Part shown: positions 6,671 to 12,116 of the stretch, one piece after another
Position numbering within the stretch: the first letter of the stretch is position 1
Layout of the letters: the number at the start of each line of letters is the position of its first letter
DNA from: Clostridiales bacterium UBA6468
GTDB lineage: Bacteria; Bacillota; Clostridia; Oscillospirales; Oscillospiraceae
Assembly: GCA_002436765.1 (NCBI GenBank)
Contig: DJNI01000029.1
Location: 15,533-27,648 of the forward strand
Reading direction: 5' to 3'
DNA length: 12,116 nt
Notes under the pieces: model-generated
The model's database searches: none
The model's input: the letters and a program-made list of their open reading frames with translations, nothing else
What the model was told of the DNA's origin: nothing
Position numbers and translations under genes: made by a program

Positions 6671-7632
6671 ATTTTCCTGTGATCGATCTGCATTGTGATA
6701 CGGTTCTGGCACTTTTGGGCGACGATATGAACCAGGCGGGCAGCCTGCGGAAGAACCGCTTTCACATCGATCTGGAGCGGGCGTCCCGGTTGGGGGGCTA
6801 TGCCCAGTGCTTTGCCTGCTTCACCACGCCGTTTATGGAGGAATATCACCATGTGTCGCCGGTGGTCGCCTTTGAGCGGGAAATTGCTACGCTTCAGCGG
6901 GAAATGGACAAGAACAAAGACCTGATTTCCATTGCCTATTCTCCGAAGGAAATTGAAGAAAACCGGAAAATCGGAAAGATGTCCGCCATTCTGACGCTGG
7001 AAGGAACGGCGGGGATCGGATACGACCCGGAGCTGCTGGCCAGTCTCTGGCTCATCGGCTTCCGTATTTCCAACCTTGGCTGGAACGAAAAGAATCCTCT
7101 CACCGGCTCCCATGAGACCGGCGGCGGACTGACCGATCAGGGGCGGGCGTATGTGGAAGAAGCCCAGCGTTTGGGAATGCTGATCGACGTCAGCCATATC
7201 AGCGACGAGGGCTTCTGGGATATTATGGATATCACCCAAGCCCCCATTGTTGCCACCCATTCCAACAGCCGCGCCGTCTGGAACAACAGCCGCAACCTGA
7301 CGGACGATATGTTCCGCGCCATCGTCCGGACCGGCGGCGTGGCCGGGTATAACGTCTGCGCGGAGTTTACCGGGGAGAAGCCCACGCTGGATACCATGTG
7401 CGACCATATTTTCCACTTTATGGAGCTTGACCCCAGCGGAAGGCACATTGCCCTGGGCGGCGATCTGGACGGAATTACCGAAATGCCCGCCGGGTTTGAG
7501 GGCGTCCAGAGCTGGCCTGCCCTGGCGCAGCGGCTGCTGGAGCGCGGGCTGGATGAAAAAACGGTGGGCAACATCTTCTGGAACAATGCCATTGGAGTGA
7601 TGGAATGTGCTGTATGTGACCACGCGAAATAA
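6667..7632 (+). CDS. M19-family (renal-type) dipeptidase
   Basis: Zinc dipeptidase of family M19 (membrane/renal dipeptidase), which hydrolyses dipeptides, in some members including D-residue dipeptides. The 321-residue product starts MNFPVIDLHCDT, with metal ligands His9 and Asp11; the bridging Glu112 is in LEGTAGIG; His177 (DVSHIS) and His198 (ATHSNSR) are ligands with the same 21-residue spacing as in the mammalian enzyme; GGDLDGI holds Asp266. The metal site thus looks complete. There is no signal peptide, so a cytoplasmic enzyme is expected. The ATG overlaps the yraN stop (ATGA), and the 3' end overlaps the next gene by 26 bases. It probably recycles peptides; substrate unknown. Confidence 0.93.
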   Translation: MNFPVIDLHCDTVLALLGDDMNQAGSLRKNRFHIDLERASRLGGYAQCFACFTTPFMEEYHHVSPVVAFEREIATLQREMDKNKDLISIAYSPKEIEENRKIGKMSAILTLEGTAGIGYDPELLASLWLIGFRISNLGWNEKNPLTGSHETGGGLTDQGRAYVEEAQRLGMLIDVSHISDEGFWDIMDITQAPIVATHSNSRAVWNNSRNLTDDMFRAIVRTGGVAGYNVCAEFTGEKPTLDTMCDHIFHFMELDPSGRHIALGGDLDGITEMPAGFEGVQSWPALAQRLLERGLDEKTVGNIFWNNAIGVMECAVCDHAK

Positions 7633-8635
7633 CCGGGACGCCTACACCGCCCAGCGTGTCCTGCGGGAAAACCGGGGGCCGGACGGCGGACTGTACGTGC
7701 CGTTCCGGGAGCCTGTTTTCACCAAAGAGGAAATCGACGCCCTGAAAGGGAAATCCTTCCATCAGTGCGTCGCCGAGGTGCTGAACCGGCTGTTCAATAC
7801 GAAGCTGACCCGGTGGGATGTGGAATTCTGCGTCGGGCGCTATCCCGTCCGGCTGGTGAATCTGCCCCAGCGAATTATTGCCGGGGAGTGCTGGCACAAC
7901 CCGGAGGGGACGTTTGACCATCTGGTACACATTCTCGCAAAGCAGCTGCGGGGCGGCTGCCCCGGTGCCGACGACGGCTGGGCGAAAACCGCCGTAGGGA
8001 TCGCCGTGCTGTTCGGCATTTTCGGCGAGCTTGCCCGGGCGGGGATCACGGCGCATGAAAAGCGCGTGGATATTTCCGTGGTGGGCGGCAATTTTGACCT
8101 GCCCATGAGTGCGTGGTACGCCCGGGCGTGGGGACTGCCCATCGGGAATATCATCTGCTGCTGCAACGAAAACGGGAACCTGTGGAATCTGATCCATCAC
8201 GGCCAGTTCCGCACGGATATGGTCAGCACCCCTACCGATACCCCGGAGGCGGATGTGACGCTGCCCGCAGGGCTGGAGCGGCTGATCTACGCCTGCGGCG
8301 GACTGCCGGAGGTGGACATTTATCTGGACGCCTGCCGCCGGGGCGGGATGTACGGCCCGACGGACAGCGTGCTTTCCCGGATGGAGGAGGGACTGGACGT
8401 CAGCGTCGTCAGCAGCCGCCGGATGATCTCCGCCATTTCCGGTATCCGCAGCTCCGCCGGGTATCTGCTGTCGCCCTATGCCGCCCTTGCTTACGCGGGG
8501 CTGTTGGATTTCCGGGGCCGGACAGGGGAAAGCTGCCACGCCCTGGTGCTGGCGGAGAAAAGCCCTATCTGCGACGCCGGAACGGTAGCAAATGCCCTGG
8601 GCGTTTCCGAGGACGCGCTGGAACAATATTTGTAA
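7607..8635 (+). CDS. Threonine-synthase-like protein lacking the PLP lysine
   Basis: A 342-residue protein related to threonine synthase (ThrC), shorter than the usual length of more than 400. The N terminus (MLYVTTRNN, then GPDGGLYVPFREP) is typical ThrC. VVGGNFDLPMSAWYARAWGL followed by PIGNIICCCNENG (from 158) matches the ThrC segment of the SGNFGD...GLPI...NEN type, and the C-terminal part is also ThrC-like. However, the segment aligned to the PLP-lysine motif (H-G-P-T-x-x-F-K-D) reads WHNPEGTFDH (96-105), so Asp104 stands at the lysine position. The following stretch, which should hold the SGDTG phosphate loop, is missing: only 56 residues separate Asp104 from the GGNF motif. It starts at GTG 7607 behind GGAGTGATGG, overlapping the dipeptidase end. 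The frame is intact, suggesting a maintained non-catalytic homologue; threonine synthase activity is unlikely. Confidence 0.8.
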   Translation: MLYVTTRNNRDAYTAQRVLRENRGPDGGLYVPFREPVFTKEEIDALKGKSFHQCVAEVLNRLFNTKLTRWDVEFCVGRYPVRLVNLPQRIIAGECWHNPEGTFDHLVHILAKQLRGGCPGADDGWAKTAVGIAVLFGIFGELARAGITAHEKRVDISVVGGNFDLPMSAWYARAWGLPIGNIICCCNENGNLWNLIHHGQFRTDMVSTPTDTPEADVTLPAGLERLIYACGGLPEVDIYLDACRRGGMYGPTDSVLSRMEEGLDVSVVSSRRMISAISGIRSSAGYLLSPYAALAYAGLLDFRGRTGESCHALVLAEKSPICDAGTVANALGVSEDALEQYL

Positions 8636-8666
8636 CAGACAGAAATTCCCCCATTGGAGGATACAA

Positions 8667-9842
8667 ATGACCCGATATATCAAGACAGCCTGCCTGATCG
8701 TGGTTATCACCATTGCGCTGGTATCGGCGGCGTTTTTCTCGTACAAGTGTATACGGCAGGCTACCGTGGACGCCGCCCCGGAGGAAACAACGGGTATGAC
8801 TGAGGCCACTGAGACTGTGCCGCCGGAAACCGCAGCGACGACCGTCCCAACGGAGGAAACCGTCCCGGAAGAAACGGCGGCGGAAACGACCCTGCCGGAA
8901 GAAACCGTCCCCGTGGAAACGGAAGCACCGAGGGTCACCATCGACGCGGTTCCCCACTATCATCAGTCGGAATACCCCGACATCCGCTACGGCAACGGCA
9001 CCATTGCCACCAGCGGAAGCAGCGTCGCCGCGCTGGCTATGGTCGCGACCTATATGACCGACCATGTTTACACCCCTGCCGATATCGCCGATTACGCGGT
9101 GCAGTACGGCGGCAGCCATTACGGGCGGCTGGAAAAGGTGTCCGACCTGATGCAGATTCCCTGGAAACGAGCGCTGAACGTGAACGAGGCGCTGAAGGCC
9201 GTCCGGGAGGGGAAGGTCGCCATTGCCTTGATGGGGTCAAGGTCGGTGTTTCCGGGAGGAAACCATTTCATCGTCCTGACCGGCGTGACCGAGGACGGAA
9301 AGATCCGGGTGCTTGACCCGGATGACAGGGACTACAGCGCCTGGGGCGTGGGCGAGCTGCTGGAAAACGGCTTCCCCGACGGTAAGCTGATCGCGGGCTA
9401 TGAGGGCGCGTGGATCTACGACAAGACGCAGATGCCGGAGGAACCGTTCATCTACGAACCGGAACCGGCTCCCCAGGAATCCCGCTACCCCGGTCTGGAG
9501 CTGACGGATGCGGAAGTTGAGTTGATGGCCGACCTGATCTTCATGGAAGCCCAGAGCGAGCCCTTTGAGGGGCAGCAGGCAGTGGCCGAGGTGATCTTCA
9601 ACCGCCTGAAATCCGGGGATTTCCAGTCCTCCATCAACAGTATCATATACGCAGAGGAGCAGTTCGCGGCGGTGAAAAATCTGTATCTGGCGAAGCCCAC
9701 GGATACCCAGTACAAGGCCATCGAGCGTGCGCTGAACGGGCCGTATGTGCTGCCCGAGGATGTGGTTTTCTACGCGAAATTCGCAGTAAACAAGAAGATA
9801 TGGGGGACGATCGGTTCTCATATCTTCTGCTACAGCTATTAA
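8667..9842 (+). CDS. Membrane-anchored C39-like/SleB-type cell wall hydrolase fusion
   Basis: A 391-residue protein with one N-terminal membrane segment or uncleaved signal (about 7-27), a Thr/Glu/Pro-rich low-complexity linker (about 36-90, repeating the pattern PEETxPEET), then two domains outside the membrane. Residues about 92-250 resemble the C39-like peptidase family (VPHYHQSEYP, YGNGTIATSGSSVAAL, GGNHFIVLTGV, VLDPDD). The position of the catalytic Cys (usual SGC) is Ser118, while His200 is retained. Residues about 279-391 form a SleB/CwlJ-type cell wall hydrolase domain (LMADLIFMEAQSEPFEGQQA; Glu294 is the probable acid; ending GSHIFCYSY). The start ATG 8667 follows GGAGG. It lies 31 bases after the previous gene. 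Likely role: peptidoglycan cleavage at the cell surface or in spore cortex, with the C39-like part perhaps binding peptide. Domain calls are by motif only. Confidence 0.82.
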   Translation: MTRYIKTACLIVVITIALVSAAFFSYKCIRQATVDAAPEETTGMTEATETVPPETAATTVPTEETVPEETAAETTLPEETVPVETEAPRVTIDAVPHYHQSEYPDIRYGNGTIATSGSSVAALAMVATYMTDHVYTPADIADYAVQYGGSHYGRLEKVSDLMQIPWKRALNVNEALKAVREGKVAIALMGSRSVFPGGNHFIVLTGVTEDGKIRVLDPDDRDYSAWGVGELLENGFPDGKLIAGYEGAWIYDKTQMPEEPFIYEPEPAPQESRYPGLELTDAEVELMADLIFMEAQSEPFEGQQAVAEVIFNRLKSGDFQSSINSIIYAEEQFAAVKNLYLAKPTDTQYKAIERALNGPYVLPEDVVFYAKFAVNKKIWGTIGSHIFCYSY

Positions 9843-9864
9843 CGATCGATTAAGGAGGTGTTCC

Positions 9865-10554
9865 ATGGCTCTTTATGCCATCGGCGACCTGCATCTGTGC
9901 CTGGGCGCGCCGAAGCCCATGGACATTTTCGGCGGGGCCTGGGTGGGTTACATGGACAAGCTCAGAGACGGCCTGTCCGTCATCCGGCCGGAGGACACCA
10001 CTGTCCTGCTGGGGGATTTGAGCTGGGCGCTGGACTTGTCCGGCGCGAAAGCGGATTTTGCCTGGATCAACGCCATTCCCGGACGGAAGATCATCCTCAA
10101 GGGCAATCACGACTACTGGTGGAGCACGGCGGCAAAATTCCAAAAATTCTGCCAGGAAAACGGCTTTGAAAACCTGAATCTTCTGAACAACAACTGCTAC
10201 GAATATGAGGGCGTCGCCATCTGCGGCACCCGGGGATGGTTTTATGAGGAAGACCGTTCCGGCGAGCATGACGAAAAGGTGTTCAAGCGGGAGCTGCTGC
10301 GGCTGGAAGCCTCCCTGAAAGCGGCGGGGGACATGCGGAAGATGGTTTTCCTCCACTATCCGCCCCGGTACCGTGGATACGAGTGCCCGGAAATTTTGCA
10401 GCTTCTGGAAAAGTATGGCGTCAGCCGCTGCTTTTACGGCCATCTCCACGGGGGAAGCCACGCCCTTGCCATGGAAGGACTGTGGGACGGCGTGGATTTT
10501 CGGCTGGTCGCGGCGGATTATACCGGATTCCGGCCTTACAAGGTCATTCCCTGA
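9865..10554 (+). CDS. Calcineurin-type metallophosphoesterase
   Basis: A 229-residue single-domain phosphoesterase with a complete dimetal site: GDLH (Asp8, His10), GD (Asp51), GNHDYWW (Asn81, His82), HYPP (His164) and YGHLHGG (His193, His195). It belongs to a conserved group of small Firmicutes proteins with characteristic PMDIFGGAWVGYMDKL, GNHDYWWST and CGTRGW segments, often labelled serine/threonine phosphatase without proof. There is no signal peptide, so it acts in the cytoplasm. The start ATG 9865 has a consensus AAGGAGG upstream and lies 22 bases after the preceding gene, so it is probably the last gene of the lepB operon. It is not close in sequence to the phosphatase domain of the phage-like protein at 1711-3561, which has a divergent GDHD motif. 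Substrate unknown. Confidence 0.92.
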   Translation: MALYAIGDLHLCLGAPKPMDIFGGAWVGYMDKLRDGLSVIRPEDTTVLLGDLSWALDLSGAKADFAWINAIPGRKIILKGNHDYWWSTAAKFQKFCQENGFENLNLLNNNCYEYEGVAICGTRGWFYEEDRSGEHDEKVFKRELLRLEASLKAAGDMRKMVFLHYPPRYRGYECPEILQLLEKYGVSRCFYGHLHGGSHALAMEGLWDGVDFRLVAADYTGFRPYKVIP

Positions 10555-10587
10555 TACATTTGTTCAAAACTTTTTTCATAAAAGTGT

Positions 10588-10615
10588 GGACATTTCCTTC
10601 TTTTTCTGATAGAAT
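10588..10615 (+). promoter_or_regulatory. Probable promoter of tig
   Basis: TGGACA (10588-10593) and TAGAAT (10610-10615) are separated by 16 bases in an AT-rich gap after the metallophosphoesterase gene. Transcription would start near 10622, leaving a leader of about 60 bases. The -10 box is good and the -35 box has one mismatch. Confidence 0.6.
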
Positions 10616-10641
10616 ATATCGGCTATACAATTATAAATAAA

Positions 10642-10662
10642 TGGTTTCGGTCACGGGAACCA
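10642..10662 (+). promoter_or_regulatory. Hairpin in the tig leader
   Basis: TGGTTTC (10642-10648) pairs with GGAACCA (10656-10662), seven pairs with one T-G wobble, around the loop GGTCACG. It ends four bases before the AGGAGG ribosome binding site (10666-10671), so it would not hide that site; it could stabilise the mRNA or influence initiation. Function inferred only. Confidence 0.4.
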
Positions 10663-10681
10663 ATTAGGAGGATTACTTACA

Positions 10682-11983
10682 ATGAACGTTAAGAGCATCG
10701 AAAGAAAAGGCAACGAGGTTACCGTCGTTGTCGAGATCGACAAGGAACTGATGGAGTCCGGCGTCAACAAGGCTTACATGAAGGCTCGCAAGAGCATCCA
10801 GCTCCCCGGCTTCCGTAAGGGCAAGGCTCCCAGAAAGATGATCGAGGCCATGTATGGCGCCCACGTTTTCTACGAAGACGGCCTGGAGGAGATCTTCCCC
10901 GAGGTCTATGACTTTGCCATTGCCAAGCAGGATTTCAAGGCCATCGGCCGTCCTAACCTGACCGATATGCAGATCAGCGACGACAACATCGTCACCCTGA
11001 CCCTGACCACCGAGGTCTACCCAGAGGTCACGCTGGGTCAGTACAAGGGTCTGGAGGTGGAGAAGGCTGAGGTCACCGTCTCTGACGAGCAGGTGCAGGC
11101 CGAGCTGGATCGGATGGCGCAGAACGTCGCCTCCACCGAGACCGTGGAGCGTCCCGCCAAGATGGGCGATACCGCCAACATCGACTTTGAGGGCTTTGAT
11201 AACGGCGTTCCCTTCGAGGGCGGCAAGGGCGACAACTTTGACCTGAAGCTGGGCTCCGGCCAGTTCGTTCCCGGCTTTGAGGAGCAGGTCGTCGGCATGA
11301 GCGCGGGTGATGAGAAGGACATCGACATCACCTTCCCCAAGAATTACCACAAGGAGCTGGCCGGTAAGCCCGTTGTGTTCCACGTCAAGCTGAACAAGGT
11401 CACCGAGACCATCGTTCCCGAGCAGGACGACGAGTTTGCCAAGGACGTTTCCGAGTTTGACACCCTGGACGAGCTGAAGGCTGACATCCGCGCCAAGGCT
11501 CTGGAAAATGCCAAGAAGCAGGCTGACAGCGCCTTCGAGCAGGCTGCCGTGGACAAGGCCGCCGAGAATACCACCGTGGATATGCCCAAGGCGCTGGTGG
11601 AAAATGAGCTGGACATCCAGATGGAGCGCTTCGGCTATCAGCTGCAGATGAGCGGCTACTCCATGGAGCAGTACGCCAAGATGATGGGCGGCGACGTCAG
11701 CACCATGCGCAACGCCTTCCGTCCCGCCGCCGAGAAGCAGGCGAAGATCTCCGTCACCCTGGAGAAGATCGCCGAGGTGGAGGGTCTCACCGCCTCCGAG
11801 GAGGACATCGAGGCGGAGCTCAAGTCCCTGGCCGAGCAGTACGAGCTGGATGTGGACAAGGTCAGGGAAATGGTTCCCATGGACGAGCTGACCGGCAGCA
11901 TCAAGACCCGCAAGGCGATCAAGGTCATCGTGGACAGCGCCATTCCCGTGACCCCCAAGACCGAGGAGAAGGCTGAGGAATAA
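10682..11983 (+). CDS. tig: Trigger factor, ribosome-associated chaperone
   Basis: Trigger factor binds near the ribosome exit tunnel and helps fold nascent chains, with peptidyl-prolyl isomerase activity. The 433-residue product has the family's usual length. The ribosome-binding domain (1 to about 115) carries the signature GFRKGKAP (43-50). The FKBP-type isomerase domain spans about 155-240 (MGDTANIDFEGF, SGQFVPGFEEQVVGM, FPKNYH). The rest is the helical substrate-cradling C-terminal domain, ending in an acidic Lys/Glu-rich tail. ATG 10682 lies ten bases after AGGAGG (10666-10671). Codon choice resembles rplS and differs from the genes just upstream, consistent with high expression. It has its own promoter. 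In many Firmicutes clpP and clpX follow tig; the window ends too soon to see. Confidence 0.97.
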   Translation: MNVKSIERKGNEVTVVVEIDKELMESGVNKAYMKARKSIQLPGFRKGKAPRKMIEAMYGAHVFYEDGLEEIFPEVYDFAIAKQDFKAIGRPNLTDMQISDDNIVTLTLTTEVYPEVTLGQYKGLEVEKAEVTVSDEQVQAELDRMAQNVASTETVERPAKMGDTANIDFEGFDNGVPFEGGKGDNFDLKLGSGQFVPGFEEQVVGMSAGDEKDIDITFPKNYHKELAGKPVVFHVKLNKVTETIVPEQDDEFAKDVSEFDTLDELKADIRAKALENAKKQADSAFEQAAVDKAAENTTVDMPKALVENELDIQMERFGYQLQMSGYSMEQYAKMMGGDVSTMRNAFRPAAEKQAKISVTLEKIAEVEGLTASEEDIEAELKSLAEQYELDVDKVREMVPMDELTGSIKTRKAIKVIVDSAIPVTPKTEEKAEE

Positions 11984-11984
11984 G

Positions 11985-12046
11985 GAAACTCTGAAGAAAT
12001 CGCCTTCGGCTGGACAGCGGATCTTTTTCTCTATCCGCGCAGTTTC
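11985..12046. other. Nested inverted repeats downstream of tig
   Basis: GAAACT (11985-11990) is complementary to AGTTTC (12041-12046). Inside lie GCGGAT (12017-12022) pairing with ATCCGC (12033-12038) around a ten-base pyrimidine loop, and the small GCC-TTC-GGC hairpin at 12002-12010. Together they could form a branched fold. No T run follows, so it is not a standard intrinsic terminator, and I see no other terminator for tig in the window. It is followed 17 bases later by the right copy of the structured repeat and could be part of the same element. Confidence 0.45.
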
Positions 12047-12062
12047 AAAAGCGGGAAATATA

Positions 12063-12116
12063 GCGCAGCCGTTGCCAGCGCAAGCTGGCTTACGGATGCG
12101 GCATACCCCTTGCGGG
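12063..12116. repeat. Dispersed structured repeat, right copy
   Basis: Second copy of the repeat at 25-79, in the same orientation. This copy folds better: CGCA (12064-12067) with TGCG (12097-12100), CCGT (12069-12072) with ACGG (12092-12095), then a perfect six-pair GCCAGC/GCTGGC stem (12074-12079, 12084-12089) capped by the GNRA tetraloop GCAA. The shared tail TACCCCTTGCGGG runs to the window edge, so the element may continue beyond it. It lies in the intergenic space after tig. The repetition and pairing are seen; the type of element is inferred. Confidence 0.75.

Noticed and set aside
8778..8931. Repetitive DNA as a tandem repeat or CRISPR-like array
   Set aside because: It encodes the Thr/Glu/Pro-rich linker of the surface hydrolase; repeat units are imperfect, very short and in frame, with no spacers.
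7475..8941. A 488-codon open frame on the - strand with a Ser/Val/Thr-rich repetitive end
   Set aside because: The repetitive part is just the complement of the Thr/Glu/Pro linker codons of the surface hydrolase gene; the rest is antisense to the ThrC-like gene.
10569..10585. ACTTTT/AAAAGT hairpin as terminator before tig
   Set aside because: The stem is almost entirely A-T pairs and is not followed by a T run; too weak to call.
1..12116. A 12-kb mobile element bounded by the two direct repeats
   Set aside because: The interior carries core housekeeping genes (rplS, lepB, rbgA, rnhB, tig) in their normal order and no transposase, integrase or conjugation gene; the repeats more likely belong to a dispersed intergenic family.

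Overview
The window reads as chromosomal DNA of a GC-rich member of the Firmicutes/Bacillota, most likely an anaerobic gut clostridium of the Oscillospiraceae/Ruminococcaceae type. Evidence: the rplS, lepB, rbgA (ylqF), rnhB, yraN order that is characteristic of Firmicutes; consensus AGGAGG ribosome binding sites; sigma-A type promoters; and strong use of CGG/GGC/CTG codons in most genes, contrasted with a different, expression-type codon choice in rplS and tig. The family assignment is inference; no 16S or other decisive marker is present. All recognised genes lie on the + strand.

Layout. 1-154 is non-coding and holds a structured repeat (25-79). A strong promoter (155-183) drives a MATE-family efflux transporter (209-1597). 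After a probable terminator comes a phage-tail-like protein: a BppU-type N-terminal domain joined to a calcineurin-type metallophosphatase (1711-3561), with no other phage gene around it. Next is rplS (ribosomal protein L19) with its own extended -10 promoter, a leader in which the Shine-Dalgarno can pair with an upstream CU-rich box, and a strong intrinsic terminator. A second extended -10 promoter at about 4186 begins a tightly packed run of eight genes: lepB, rbgA, rnhB, yraN, an M19 dipeptidase, a threonine-synthase-like protein, a membrane-anchored C39-like/SleB fusion, and a small metallophosphatase. The first six are joined by 4- to 26-base overlaps and the last two follow at gaps of 31 and 22 bases, so this is probably one operon. 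It ends before tig (trigger factor), which has its own promoter and a leader hairpin. Downstream of tig are nested inverted repeats and a second copy of the repeat seen at the left end.

How the genes fit together. rplS, rbgA and tig serve ribosome assembly and nascent-chain folding; lepB serves protein export; rnhB and yraN are nucleic-acid maintenance genes. The second half of the operon looks like a lineage-specific extension. Two of its members appear to have lost catalytic residues: the threonine-synthase-like protein has Asp where the PLP lysine should be and lacks the central segment, and the C39-like domain has Ser where the catalytic Cys should be. These two possible pseudoenzymes, the isolated phage-like metallophosphatase, and the paired structured repeat are the most interesting points. 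I do not see a defence system, CRISPR array, transposase or complete mobile element, and I would not claim a wholly new multi-gene system from this window.
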